From Callorhinus ursinus (Eukaryota; Chordata; Mammalia; Carnivora; Otariidae): a DNA stretch of 64,000 nucleotides. The translations under genes and the position numbers were made by a program. Below are positions 1 to 11,010 of the stretch, in pieces. The stretch's first letter is position 1. The number at the start of each line of letters is the position of its first letter. The stretch is from contig NW_020312867.1 in the NCBI RefSeq assembly GCF_003265705.1, forward strand, positions 293,746 to 357,745, read 5' to 3'. A model generated the notes under the pieces. That model was not told where the DNA came from. It saw only the letters and a list, made by a program, of their open reading frames with translations, and did not search any database.

Positions 1-504
1 TGATGGAGCCTATGCATGTGTAGGGGCAGGTGGTATATCGGAAATCTCTGTACCTTCCTCTCAATTTTATCATAAAACCAAAACTTCTCTTTAAAAAGGT
101 CTTTAAAAAAACTATGTAGCTAGCAATTTTAAATGGTACCTCCAGACATTTTCTCTTAAACTGTAAGATTCAGATGTTTAGGAAGAGTGAAGCCAAACTG
201 GCAATTTGATACTATTACTTCCTCCCATCACAGCACTCTCCCCTGCTCTAGATGATTGGCCAAATCTTACCCTCAGGCTTGGAAAACTCTTCATTGAAGT
301 AGTTGCTTAGGGATAATGGATGGTTTGTCAGTAAGTTTTTTATACAAATCACTTGAGTTTAAGCACCATGGCCTGCCGACAAGCACTCCATAACCCCCTA
401 ATTTCTTCTTGATTAGCCCAAGGTATTTCTATATGACTATAAGTATTTGCTCCCTTGATGTCTGGGAACATCAGAACATCTGGTTGCATCTGAAGTGTAC
501 CAGT
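1..504. other. Unannotated AT-rich sequence
   Basis: I see no open frame of interest, no repeat and no RNA gene in this stretch. It is ordinary AT-rich non-coding DNA. Confidence 0.5.
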
Positions 505-655
505 TCTGTGATTTTGGTTAAACATGCCACTTTCCTCTCCATGCCCTTTTTTTTTTATCTGTAAAATGGGAATAATAATCTGTATTTTGCAGAATTATTG
601 ATATAATTACAGGAGATGATGGATATTATGTGCTTAGCAAAGATCATATATGGTT
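505..655 (+). mobile_element. MIR SINE fragment
   Basis: The stretch contains the MIR core 'ATCTGTAAAATGGGAATAAT', followed by a degenerate continuation and 'TGTGCTTAGCAAAG', in the MIR order. It is old and diverged, so the ends are approximate. Confidence 0.65.
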
Positions 656-2179
656 TCTTTATTCTACCAGCATATGATTCAGAAAAAAAGAAATTGATTC
701 AGGAAGGAAGAAGTGGAATATAATAAGGAAAGTTAAGAAAGAAAGTGGTAAACATAATGGTAAATCTTTTAAAAAATTCCTTAAAATTTAACAATTGTAA
801 TGATAATGTCTTATTTAGGGGATAGCTGAGAACGGGGGAAATTAAAATACTGGAAACCAGTAACATAGAAGATGGAGGGCAGAAAGACCCAAGTCAAAGA
901 ATTTCAAAGGTTTTTGTTTTGTTTTGTTTCTTTAATTCTAAGAAAGGAGACAGGTGGCCTACCTTGAGGTGTTGTTAAGGTAATTATGCATGTTAACAAC
1001 TTTAAGGGTACCTACTAAAATAATAGGCAATATGTAACTTCCAGGAAAAGAAAAGAGGAAAACAAAACAAAACATGAAACTACCTAGAACATTCTGAGAT
1101 AAAACAGGAAAGGAGAAAATGCATGGTAAATAGAAAACAGTAGAAACAGGTTCAAATCTATTTGATTGATAGAAATTTAAAACATATACAAATAAACAAC
1201 GTATGTAGAAAATCTTAGAAATACTATTAAATAGTCAGGGGGATAAACAATTGCGGAATGTTAGTTGCCTTTGGTTTTGAGAGGAGGTTGATCAAAGAAA
1301 ACAAAAGCTTAGAGGAATAAAACAACTAGAAAGAATTCTATCAGCCAAATATGTCAACATGTGGAGTGAGAGGATACTCACCATCTCTTTATTGATACTT
1401 TCAAGTTCATGAACATGGGACCCAGCACTCTCATGGGACAGAATGTTAGTGCTGCCTGTGAGTAAAGTTCAGACCCATGCAGACATGTCTGAGGAATTGC
1501 TTGGAACTGACTCTTAGCTGACTATAAACATTCTACTTGAAGGTAATAATTGCAAACAGAGAAATCCCTTTAAAGAGAACTGCTGCTTTTCCTAAGGGCC
1601 TCCAAGGAACCAAAAGCCTTCAGAAGTCCCAGGGATCAGGTTCCAACACCCAAGAGTATGAGGTTTCATACTCTGCTGTTCTTCCACCAAGGCTTCATTG
1701 TTGATCAGGCCCAGAGGGTTAGACGCTTCTCTCTTTTATGCTGAAAACATTTGTTTTCCTTTTGCCTCCACTAGTGCTCCCTGAAATCTGTTTCCCAATG
1801 TTTCACCCACCATTTCTATCTTGTGACTTTTGACTCTCTCTTGTGTACCATGCCACATCTCTGGTAGCTGCCAATTATAGATGTGTTTGCTTTAGTCAGT
1901 GTCCCCTCTTCCTCTGTGATGTCCCACAAAATGCTTGTCTCTGACTGGAGGAGTCAATCATGAATTTAAATGCATTCAGGGGCCAAGCAGACAATAACTG
2001 GATGAGGGAGCCTGAGTGGGAAGGGGGTGGGAGGTGGGCATCTGGAAGTTCATCTTAGGCAGACTTTTATCATTAGGGAATATGGCATAAAATAAACCAG
2101 GGTAGGGCTGGAGGTTATGGGGGACACTGATTATCAAGATGGTTGAGACGTCCCAAGAGACTACACCTCACCAAACCCT
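656..2179. other. Unannotated sequence
   Basis: This is mostly AT-rich, A-biased on the plus strand up to about 1350. A short TTTTG run lies near 908-930. I recognise no gene or named repeat. Confidence 0.45.
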
Positions 2180-2476
2180 TTCAATTCTCTTGGGTATATT
2201 CCTAAGAGTAAAATTTCTGAGTTTTGCGGTAAATCCATGTTTACCATTTTGTGGAACTCCCGGACTGTTTTCCAAAGCTACTGTGCTATTTTACATCTCT
2301 ACCAGCAAAGTATGAGGGTTCCAATTTCTCTGCATTCTCACCAACACTTGTTATTGTCTGTCTTTTTGATTATAGTGGGTGTGAGGTAGTACCTCACTGT
2401 GGTTTTGATTTGCATTTCCCTGATGACTAATGAGGCTGAGCATTTTTTCATGTGCTTAATGGCTAATGTAAGCTTT
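2180..2476 (-). mobile_element. Old L1 ORF2 3' fragment, antisense
   Basis: Read on the minus strand this matches the L1 ORF2 3' region. The plus strand shows the familiar antisense words 'TTGGGTATATTCCTAAGAGT', 'GTGAGGTAGTACCTCA' and 'GATTTGCATTTCCCTGATGA'. It is short, diverged and open at both ends. Confidence 0.85.
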
Positions 2477-3147
2477 TAATCTTCAGTCTGGATGTTTCCT
2501 CCAAAAGGGACAGTTCTCTCTTCAGGGGGCCCCACATGTCTACCCAGTGGTATGACACTCATCCAGGCTTTGAAACTCACTAGTTACTCATTTCCACACT
2601 TCTGGGCTGGAGAGAACAGATTCCCAAGAAAGAGGCAGAAGGCCAGAGATTTATGCCTCTGTCTCTTTTCTCCATTTCCTGTCAGTTGCAGCTGGGTCTC
2701 TCCTGGAACAAATTCCCACAGACAAACGCTCCACCAGACCATCAACTCAGGAGGACAAATGAGGAGCTTATTGTGAAGGGTTTGGGCCAAACCACCCAGA
2801 GCTTCCTGTGCCAGGTGAGCATGACTAGGGGCTGAAGTCACCCATTACTAGCCCCTCACCCTTGACTGCCTGAAAGGTATTTCTCAGGCTTTAACCATGA
2901 AACCTGTTTCCTCTCTCCCCTCCAAAGCTCAACCCAGAGAGGCTTGATAAAATCACTCAGCAAATGGAAAATATTTATTTTGTGCTTATTCTAAGAAATG
3001 TGATCCATCAAAAATGAGCTGTCAAGTCCTTTCATTTCCAAGGACAGTGTCCACACATTCCAGGCTGCCTCTGGACCTGGAATCAGACAAATCCAAGTCA
3101 GAGGCAAGTGAAGGCCATACAGATATCTTCAAGGGTGATGCTGTAGT
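2477..3147. other. Unannotated sequence
   Basis: There are several short overlapping open frames on both strands at 2490-2840. None resembles a known protein and none has support from context, so I regard them as chance. Confidence 0.45.
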
Positions 3148-3395
3148 ATGGACTTAAGGCACCATCTGCAGAGTCAGACTGCCTGGGTTTCAGCCCAGCT
3201 CCCTCGTCCACTAGCTGTGAAAATTGGGCAAGTTGCTTAACCATCCCTTAATGCTATTTTCCCCGCTATGAAACAGCAATAATAATATTCATATGACTTT
3301 TTCATATGACTGTTTTGAGAAACAAATAAGGCAATAACTGCTTGGTTTTTAACAAAGGGCCTGGAACATATCAATCAGTAGAGAAAAATTAGATA
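3148..3395 (+). mobile_element. MIR SINE, near full length
   Basis: The MIR landmarks occur in order: 'CAGACTGCCTGGGTTTCAGC', 'CTAGCTGTGAAAATTGGGCA', 'GTTGCTTAACC', an ATAATAATA stretch, and 'AAAGGGCCTGGAACATA'. The order and spacing support a nearly complete plus-strand copy. Confidence 0.85.
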
Positions 3396-3949
3396 TTTAT
3401 GACGGCTGTCATGTCCATTTCTCATATCTGATCAGTTCTGTCAAACTCATGATTTCTTATTAAAGTCACAACGTAGACTGTTAAATGTAGTTAGTTTTGA
3501 CCAGATTACACTACTTATGTGTTAACAAACTCATGCTTGGTAACATGAAGAGATTGGTAAAACCTATATTTCATTCCCAAAAAAACAAAAAAGAAACCAA
3601 CTAAACAAGTGTGGGATTGGGGAGATGGATCTAAATATCACCAATATCAACCATGAACAGGATTTAGAGTCTGTTGTAGGCCCCAAATTCAATGAGCTGC
3701 TCGAAGAGTCTGTGTTGCTTTGGTCTGCACAGGGACTAGCTCTAGATAGGGTGAATTTTTACAGTACATTTCCTTTGTCAGGTCACAACAAGAACAAAAA
3801 TGAAACCAAAATTCTGGGAGTCCCATTTATTAACAAACTGGATCGTGAAGCCAAATTTTTTATGCTTAAAATGAAGCTAAGTGTAGCAAAAGGCAATTGG
3901 TTTAGAACCAGAAAATGCAAAGAAATAATGGTACCTAATCTGACTTCAC
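3396..3949. other. Unannotated sequence with an unassigned 121-codon frame
   Basis: An ATG-started frame of 121 codons at 3625-3990 on the plus strand is the only notable item. Its product resembles no family I know and it runs into the LTR that starts near 3950, so a real gene is unlikely. Confidence 0.4.
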
Positions 3950-4430
3950 TGGATTCCTATTTCTGTTGTGACACATTGCCACACATTTAGTGGCTTAAAA
4001 CAATACAAATTTGTATCTTAGAATTCTGGAGTTTAGAAGTCTGCAATAGGTCTTATAGGACTGAAATCAAAGTGTTGGCAGGGATGCATTCCTTCTTGAG
4101 CTCTAGGGCCGAATCTGTCCCTTGTCTTTTCCAGCTTCTAATGGGTTCCCTGGACCAAGTCTCCCTTCCAGCAATTGCTTTGCTGCAACCTCTGCTTCTG
4201 TCATCACATCTCCTTCTCTGATTCTGACCTTCCTGCCTCTGTCCCATAAGGACCCTTGTGACTACAAGGAGCCCCTTAGGCCCATTCAGATAATCCAGGA
4301 TATTTTCCATCGCAAGATCTTTAACATAAATCACGTCTGCAAAATCCCTTTTGTCATGTAAGGGAGCAGATTCACAGGTTTCTGGAATGAGGGTGGGGAC
4401 ATCTTTGCAGAGCCATTATTCTGCCATACT
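3950..4430 (-). mobile_element. MLT1-type (ERVL-MaLR) solo LTR
   Basis: The plus strand shows the reverse complement of a MaLR LTR: 'TAGTGGCTTAAAACAAT' near the left end, 'CTTTTCCAGCTTCTA', 'CAGATAATCCAGGATA', 'TTTTGTCATGTAAGG' and 'CATTATTCTGCCATACT' at the right end. No internal retroviral region flanks it. Confidence 0.8.
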
Positions 4431-4738
4431 TCCCTACCTGAGGATTATTATGTGAGAAAGGGATAAGGGGAGATCTAAGACAAATGGGTGGAAATGGTAA
4501 GGAGGCAGAATATGGCTCCAAACAAAAGAATTCACTAATGGTAAGAGGAAAGATAAGGTGAGAGGAGCTTTTGTGGGAGATGTGGGGTCTTCTTCACTGG
4601 GATTGGGTCCCTTGTTCTAGACATTCACCTGATTCAGTCCACATCAGGGGTGTTGGGTTACATGGCCTCTGAGAGTCTTTCCAATTCTATGCATCTGGAT
4701 TTTTGTGTGCCTCCACTCAAAAGTTGAAGATTTAGAAA
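4431..4738. other. Unannotated sequence
   Basis: A purine-rich stretch at 4435-4580 is the only visible feature. I see no gene. Confidence 0.45.
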
Positions 4739-5095
4739 GTGTATCAGTCAGGTAAACTAAGCTATGCTGGGCTAACAAACTCCTGAGAATCTCAGTGGCT
4801 TTAATTGTCATATCCCTCATGGGACTGCAGGGGGCTCTAACCATTGTAGTCCCCCAGGGACTAATGCAGCTAGCCTCCAGGCCATCAGGAAAGAGAACTC
4901 TGGAGGGTCTAGAAAGAAAAATTAATACTCTGACCTAAGGTGGCACATTTGACTTACACTAATGACTCCTCAGCCAGAACTCGTCATATGGCTCCATCCA
5001 ACCAAGAGGAAGACAATGACATGGAATCAGGAAGGCAAATAGTTGGTGAGCAGAAAAGATGACGATGACAGTGAATAAGTCCTCTGTCCTTCCAC
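4739..5095 (-). mobile_element. Degenerate MaLR/ERVL-like LTR, family not assigned
   Basis: The left end, with 'GTGTATCAGTCAGG' and 'GAATCTCAGTGGCTTTAA', recalls the end shared by MaLR/ERVL-type LTRs read in reverse. The remainder is too diverged to assign. Confidence 0.35.
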
Positions 5096-5263
5096 ATCAA
5101 TTCAGGGGGTTTAGCCATAAATTTAATTCCTTTTGACCCATAAAGTGTTCCTCTAAAGAGAGTTACTGTCTGTTCACTTATTTGGGGGTAACCAATGAGA
5201 CAGGATTGTCATAGGGATGTTCCTCTTTATTAATTTTAGCTCTATGGTTAGTATTTCACTTTT

Positions 5264-5495
5264 AAAAGATTAACAATGGGCGCCTGGGTGGCTCAGTCGG
5301 TTGAGCGACTGCCTTCGGCTCAGGTCATGATCCTGGAGTCCCAGGATCGAGTCCCGCATCGGGCTCCCTGCTCAGCGGGGAGTCTGCTTCTCCCTCTGAC
5401 CCTCTTCCCTCTCGTGCTCTCTATCTCTCATTCTCTCTCTCTCAAATAAATAAATAAAATCTTTAAAAAATAATAAAAATAAAAGATTAACAATG
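5264..5495 (+). mobile_element. CanSINE with 15-bp target-site duplication
   Basis: The element body is 5279-5480, between perfect 15-bp direct repeats (AAAAGATTAACAATG) at 5264-5278 and 5481-5495. The tRNA-derived head has a pol III A box (TGGCTCAGTCGG, 5289-5300) and B box (GGATCGAGTCC, 5344-5354), then a CT-rich stretch and a tail of AAATAAATAAATAAAATCTTT type. The insertion point reads TTTT/AAAA on the plus strand, the preferred site of L1 endonuclease. The perfect duplication suggests a young insertion. Confidence 0.95.
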
Positions 5496-6009
5496 AAAGG
5501 ATGATGATGATGATAACAATGAATACTTCTTGAAAATTCACAATGTGCTGGACATTGTACTAAGCAATTTCCACATTAACTTTCTTTATCCGAGGCATCG
5601 GGGCATGAGCAAATCATGTTTCCCATTTTGTAGCATACTTCCATCATCAGATCATGCAAAGACCATCTTCTGGTGTGTTTTCTTCACGTGTTCCCACTCC
5701 TCATTTCAGCAACCATTATGCCTTTGGCATGACACCTTGATCTTGTATATATCTTTGCAAACTATATAGTGTTGTCATTATAATAAGAACAGGTATATAA
5801 ATTATAATACTGTAGCTTGGTTCTTTTTCCTCCTTTCTTGCATTCAGCATCATTTTTATAAGATCTTTCCATGTTTGTAAGTATACACCTCACGCAGTTT
5901 ATGGCTTATAAGAGCCACGTTGTAGTCCATAGTACACGTCCCTTATATTTTACTTAACTTTTCCCTCAGCAGTGGGACTCCAGGTTACCTATAGGAGTTC
6001 TGATACTTT
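5496..6009. other. Unannotated sequence
   Basis: A stretch near 5820-5980 vaguely resembles antisense LINE sequence ('GATCTTTCCATGTTTGTAAGT'), but it is too weak to call. Nothing else is seen. Confidence 0.4.
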
Positions 6010-6197
6010 AAACTGGGGATTGGCAAACTTTTTCTATACAGATCCAGATGGTAAATATTTTTGGATTTGTGGGCCCTGAGGTCTTAGTTGCAAGGACTCA
6101 GATCTGCTCCCATAGCATAAAACATCCATAGGCAGTATGTAGATAAATGTGTGTGGCCAGATTTGGCCCACAGGCCACAGTTTGACAAGTCCTGCTG
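6010..6197 (+). mobile_element. Non-autonomous hAT-Charlie DNA transposon (MER type)
   Basis: The words 'ATTGGCAAACTTTTTCTATA', 'GATGGTAAATATTTTTGGA', 'TGTGGGCC', 'GTGTGTGGCCAGATTTGGCC' and 'CAGGCCACAGTTTGACAAG' match an old mammalian hAT-type MER element with inverted ends. The exact family name was not checked. Confidence 0.65.
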
Positions 6198-6404
6198 TGA
6201 ACAAGGCTATGAGGAACATCTTCTGCATGTCCCCTTATAGAGTTATGTCACACTTCTTCTCAAATATACTGTATAGACAAGAATGAAACTGCGGGATCAT
6301 AGAGTATACTCAAACATCATTAGACTAAGAATTTCTGGGCTTTTGTTCTGAATGGCTCAGCCTAACAATAGTTCATACAAACCACCCACGTCTCTCCCAA
6401 CATA

Positions 6405-6680
6405 AAACAAAGGATAAAAATCATATGATCGTCTCAATAAATGCAGGAAAAAATTTGATTAAATCCAACATCTAATAGAGCTACCCTACGACCCAGCAAT
6501 TGCACTATTGGGTATTTACCCCAAATATACAGATGTAGTGAAACAAAGGGGTGCCTGCACCTCAATGTTCATAGCAGCAATGTCCACAATAGCCAAACTG
6601 TGGAAGGAGCCGAGATGTTCTTCAACAGATGAATGGATAAAGATGTGGTTTATATATACATGATGGGGTAAAGTAACATC
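6405..6680 (+). mobile_element. L1 fragment with large internal deletion
   Basis: Bases 6405-6472 match the ORF2 reverse-transcriptase region around motif A (compare 21350-21405). They run straight into 6473-6680, which matches the ORF2 3' region (compare from about 23070, 'CCAGCAATTGCACTA'). Roughly 1.6-1.7 kb of L1 is missing at the junction. Confidence 0.75.
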
Positions 6681-6839
6681 TCGTTGCTTTTTTTTATTTT
6701 TATTTCTCTGTTGACTAGTGCATTTCAGTGTCCCTTCCTGTAGTTACTGGTCACAAAAGAACACCACAGAAGAGCACCACCTCTTCTGTGGACTACCTGC
6801 TCATGCCTTTTGCCTTATTCTCTATTTCTTGATGACTGG

Positions 6840-7608
6840 TGAGAATTTGTTATATAGTCTACAGATTAGTCCTTTTTCAGTTTTACAACTTGCAAATAAC
6901 TTTCAAATTGTTTCTCCCAATCTGTTGACTGCCTATTAACCATGTGTGTGGCATTTTACAATCAGGAATTCTCAGTGTTGATGACATGTGACTTGTTCTT
7001 TATGAGATTAGTTTAAGAAATCTATCCACACTCCTAGGCCACAAGAACAGTATTTTCTGTGATTAACCTTGGAGTTTTACCTTTTACATTTTGGTCTTGA
7101 ATCCATCTGGAGTCATTTTTATTTATAGTGAAGAAATTTCCATGGAAATCTGTATAGTGAATCAGGTTTTCCAGCACCATCGGTCAAAGCTGGTGGATGA
7201 AACTTTATCCACTGAATCTCTTGTCATCTTCATTATATATCAACCACTCAGATATGCATGTATCCACGCTTCTGTTCCACAGCTCTGTTTATCATTGGGG
7301 GGGACACTACTATATTGTTTTTATTTCTGCGGCTTTGTAATATATTTTAATATTTTGTGCAGTAGCTTTCTCCTCTTTGCTCTTCTTTTCCAAAATGAAC
7401 TGAGCTATACATGGACCATTATATTTCCACATACATTTGTGTGTGTTTCTCTAGTCTCTAGATCCTTAAAAACATCCAGCTGGAATTTTTCTTGTGATTG
7501 CACTGAATTCATAGCTTAATTTGAAGATAACTATAGCTTTATAATATTGTGACATTTCATTCACAAGTATGGAATATTCCTCAAATCATCAGACCATGTT
7601 GTATAACC
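6840..7608 (-). mobile_element. Old L1 ORF2 region, antisense, left part
   Basis: The plus strand shows antisense L1 words: 'TTTCTCCCAATCTGTTGACTG', 'TTGGTCTTGAATCCATCTGG' and 'TTTTCCAGCACCAT'. The 142-codon frame inside it (7091-7519) is an antisense by-product. The same element resumes after the SINE that ends near 7727. Confidence 0.75.
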
Positions 7609-7727
7609 TTTTTTTTTTAAGATTTTATTTTTAAATAATCTCCACACTCACCGTGGGGCTGAAACCCAGAACCCTGAGATCAAGAGTCTCATGCTCTAGC
7701 AACTGAGCCAGCCGGGCACGCCCCCCG
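7609..7727 (-). mobile_element. Old CanSINE, antisense, inside L1
   Basis: The sequence starts with a T run followed by 'AAGATTTTATTTTTAAATAA' and ends with a degraded reverse complement of the SINE head ('AACTGAGCCAGCCGGGCACG'). It is diverged and short, and splits the L1 at 6840-7930. Confidence 0.75.
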
Positions 7728-7930
7728 CCATCTTACATAGCGTTTAATAGAATTTTAGCATTTTCTCCATAGGACTTGTATGTTCTTTCGTCAGCTAATT
7801 CCTAGACACTTCAAAATTCTCATGACCATTTGGAACAGACTCCTTTTCCCTTTTTTTCCCCATCTAGTTGATTTTTGCTGGCATAGAAAAATGCTATAGT
7901 TTTTGTGGGTCGATTCTGCTTTCTCCTACT
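7728..7930 (-). mobile_element. Old L1 ORF2 region, antisense, right part
   Basis: 'TTTTCTCCATAGGACTTGTA' and 'GAAAAATGCTATAGTTTTTGTG' continue the antisense L1 that precedes the SINE, so the two blocks are one interrupted element. Confidence 0.6.
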
Positions 7931-8065
7931 GTAATCCTCACAAGCAAACTTAAGAGAGTGGCTCTTACCCTATCTCATCAGTGGGGAAGTTAAGTACCTG
8001 GCCCAGGACCATTCAGCTAATAAGGGGCAAAGCTAGCGTATGATGCTAAGCAGTATTTCCCATCA
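7931..8065 (-). mobile_element. MIR SINE fragment
   Basis: 'GGGGAAGTTAAGTACCTGG' followed by 'ACCATTCAGCTAATAAGGGG' is the reverse complement of the MIR tRNA-related part. It is diverged. Confidence 0.6.
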
Positions 8066-8977
8066 CAGGGGGTTTTGGTTGTGGGGAAGGGTAAATAGTA
8101 AAAGTACATTTAAAACTTCCGGGCACATGCAGAAGTGCTCAACTTACAAAATGGAAACTCCCCGTGCAAATATTATTCTTTGGCTATTCCTCTACTGACG
8201 CCTGCTGACTCCCAGGAACATGGCTACTACCAGGCATGCGGCCCATGGTCCGGCTAATAACAGTGCAGAGGGAAAAAACCATCTTCCTTTCCCCATGGGC
8301 CATTCTAACACATTCCTCCACCAAGTTAAAATCGGCCCAGTCAAGGCAGTGAGATACTCTGAATAGGGCGTCCCCAGACTCCCTGGTCGGGCTGGCACCT
8401 CCTGTCCTTTCCCTTGTCATTTGTGCTGAAACCCAGCCCCAGCCCCTACATTAGCTCCCGCTTGGAAGTCTGCTGTCTGGAGCCAGTGAGGTTTGTCTGC
8501 TTCCTTGGGTTTGGCTAATAAATTGGGATCATGGGGTCAGGCAGCAGGGGACCTGGCACCCAGGGAGCCCCTGACACCAATTTTATTAGATTTCTCTTTG
8601 CAGGGCCCGGGATGCCATCCCAGCAGGGAGCCCACAACCGCTCAGTAACCAAGATTTTGTCATCTCTGGTTTGACAAGGTCATTTTTTACTAGAGGAGGA
8701 AAAATCCCACATTAATTATACAAGCAAACTGGGGCCAAGGCCGTTAGAGCTGGCCTCCCTCTTCTGTGAGGCGGGAGAAGGAGTGGAGGTTGGTTTCCTC
8801 TGTGAAAACAGAGTGAAGCCGGGAGACAGGAGGGAGTGTGTGTGGAGTTTGGACTTCTCAGACCCTCGGTCTCTGATGTGCATATGCGCAGTCTTTGGGG
8901 TAGTCTTTAGAATGTTTGTTTATCTAAAACAGACTGCAAGGAGACGGAGCTGAAGAACATGCACGATCATGCCCATA
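8066..8977. other. Unannotated sequence, moderately GC-rich
   Basis: This stretch carries no recognisable interspersed repeat. Short minus-strand frames at 8184-8420 overlap in two registers and look like chance. No promoter, exon or RNA gene can be supported. Confidence 0.45.
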
Positions 8978-9080
8978 CTCATTCATTCATTCAGCATCCT
9001 TTCATAAAGCACCTGTTAGTTGTTGAACACGCAGCTAGGCACTGAGAAGGGAAAAATGGATGAGGCGTAGCTACTGCCTT
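8978..9080 (-). mobile_element. L2 3' end, antisense
   Basis: 'CATTCATTCATTCAGCATCC' followed by 'AGCTAGGCACTGAGAAGGG' is the reverse complement of the L2 3' end. Confidence 0.6.
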
Positions 9081-9949
9081 CCTAGCGGCCCTCTCAGTAT
9101 CACGCAAGGGCTGGTTCTCAGTCCCCCAGGATGACGGCCCACCTCTCCAGGCCTGGAAAAGGCAAGATGAGCATGTCATCACTCTTTAGCTCAAAGTTAG
9201 GAAACTCCTGCAACCTTTCTGGTAACCCCCCTTGCCAGTTCTGCAAACTCAGAACCGTTATTCCATCGTGCCTCTTTGCCTTGGGATAATATTTGTGTTG
9301 AACCAGCAGGAGTAACTGTGAACTCAAAGGCTGAATTCTTCCTGAGAACTTGGTATCAGCCACTTCACTTATGAAGATGGAAACACAAATGGAAGTTCTT
9401 TTTTCAAGGCTGGCAGCATCTTGTCCAGAAGTCATGGAGATTCAATGAATCCATGAACATTTGCATTATGTTTCTCGGAGTGAACTGGGCAGGTTTCCCA
9501 TATCCCTTGCCTACATCTCCCCGTTCACCATCTTACTCTACCATCTGCCTTATAAATGGGGATAATCCTTCGTCCCCCGTCATTACCACTCTGTCTACTG
9601 AGCTGTCTGCTTTGAAATTCCTGGGAAGTCCACAACTTCCTGTGTGCAAGACGCTCCAGGAGCTATGACCTTGGCACATCGGATGTTTCCCACCCTCTGT
9701 GAGATTACCCTTGACTACACCAGTTCACTTCCTGTCCTTGCAACAAAAGAGTCTTCTGTCTGCATCTGCCTCCACTCCCGCCCTCCTCCTCTGAGGCTAA
9801 AGCCACCATGTCTTCTGCAACAGTCTCCAAAGCACGATGATACAGAGCAGCAAAACAACTTCTGGCAGAGAGCACACATTCCGCATGGCATCTGCCAAAA
9901 GAACTTCCAGAACATCAGTGTGACACCAGAACACTAGGACCTGGGTTCA
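9081..9949. other. Unannotated sequence with short open frames
   Basis: An ATG-started minus-strand frame of 105 codons (9118-9435) and a plus-strand frame of 97 codons (9644-9937) are present. I recognise no domain in either. No splice or promoter context supports them. Confidence 0.4.
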
Positions 9950-10135
9950 TTTTCCAATTCTGCCACTTCTGAACAGGGTGACAATCAGCGAGTTACCTAA
10001 TCTCTCTGAATATTTTAATCCTTATCTGTAAAACATAGGTAAAAATAAAGCCTCTCACGAGGAGGTTCTGAATCCTTAGTGAGATGTTCTGTGTAAAGCT
10101 ATTGATGGCTTATTATCATCAATAGTATTGCTACT
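9950..10135 (+). mobile_element. MIR SINE fragment
   Basis: 'GGGTTCATTTTCCAATTCTG', 'CGAGTTACCTAATCTCTCTGA' and 'CCTTATCTGTAAAACATAGG' occur in the MIR order on the plus strand. Confidence 0.75.
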
Positions 10136-10527
10136 CTGGGAGCCCTCTCTTCCTGTCTCACTTTCAGCAGATAACCTGAGCACTTGCTTTGGCAAAAAGA
10201 TCAAAGCCATTTACTATAAGTGCAGCATCTTCCCTTGTTCTCCTAAATATTGATGGAGATATATTTCCCTCACTTTCTTATAATTCTTCTGCATACTTCA
10301 CCATTTTCCCTTCTTCTTGCTTTGTAAGACAGATGAACTCCTCTAAGGCCTTCCTTCATTAGCTCCTTGTCAACCTCTCCAGGTTTGTCTAGAGCTCTTT
10401 TATGAGCCTTCCAAAATAACCATTGCTCACCCATTTACCAGCCTGGGATGTCCCTCCTTAGTCCCTTCTTTCTCTTAGTTGTACCTTTCAGTCCTTCCAA
10501 CATGACACGGTCTGCTACACCTCCCTG
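10136..10527. other. Unannotated CT-rich sequence
   Basis: This is pyrimidine-rich plus-strand DNA with no recognised gene or repeat. Confidence 0.4.
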
Positions 10528-10740
10528 TATTAATTTTCTATTGTTGCATAACAAATTACCATAAACTTCATGGCTTAAAACCATATACATTTATCATCTC
10601 ACAGTTTCTGAAGGTCAGGAATCTGGGCCTTGGCTTCATGGCATTTCAGATTGCAATCAGAAGTGTCAGCCAGGATTGAGATCTCATCTGGAGGCTGAAT
10701 CAGGGAAGGATCCATGGAATTGATAATAAAACTCAGTATA
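10528..10740 (-). mobile_element. MaLR/ERVL-like LTR fragment
   Basis: 'TTTTCTATTGTTGCATAACA', 'AATTACCATAAACTTCATGG' and 'CATCTCACAGTTTCTGAAGG' match the end of a MaLR/ERVL-type LTR read in reverse. The rest of the LTR is missing or unrecognisable. Confidence 0.6.
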
Positions 10741-10844
10741 AGTTCTGGATTCATTTGATCCAATGGGCCATCTGGGCAAAGCATTTAGAAAGCAGGACAA
10801 CCAATGAGGGGGATGTTGTCATTGTCCAGATAAGAGGACCAGTG

Positions 10845-11010
10845 GGGAAACATCAGGCCACCGACCACCAACTAAAATCTCTTTATGCCTCAGTTTCATC
10901 TTCAGAAAGTGGGAATAATAATAAAGCCTACCAGATAGGGATACTGGAAAGACTGAATGACATAGTGCTTCACAAGTGCTTAGGATAAGGCCCAAGTGAG
11001 TTTTCTGTAG
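10845..11010 (+). mobile_element. MIR SINE fragment
   Basis: 'TATGCCTCAGTTTCATCTTC', 'GGGAATAATAATAAAGCCTA' and 'GTGCTTAGGATAAGG' are MIR landmarks in plus orientation. Confidence 0.75.

Noticed and set aside
3625..3990. 121-codon plus-strand frame as a possible gene
   Set aside because: It resembles no known protein, runs into an LTR and has no exon or promoter context.
5264..5495. tRNA gene suggested by the A and B boxes
   Set aside because: The boxes belong to the tRNA-derived head of a CanSINE; the rest of the tRNA fold is absent and the SINE body and tail follow.
7091..7519. 142-codon plus-strand frame as a gene
   Set aside because: It lies in antisense L1 ORF2 sequence and is a by-product of that repeat.
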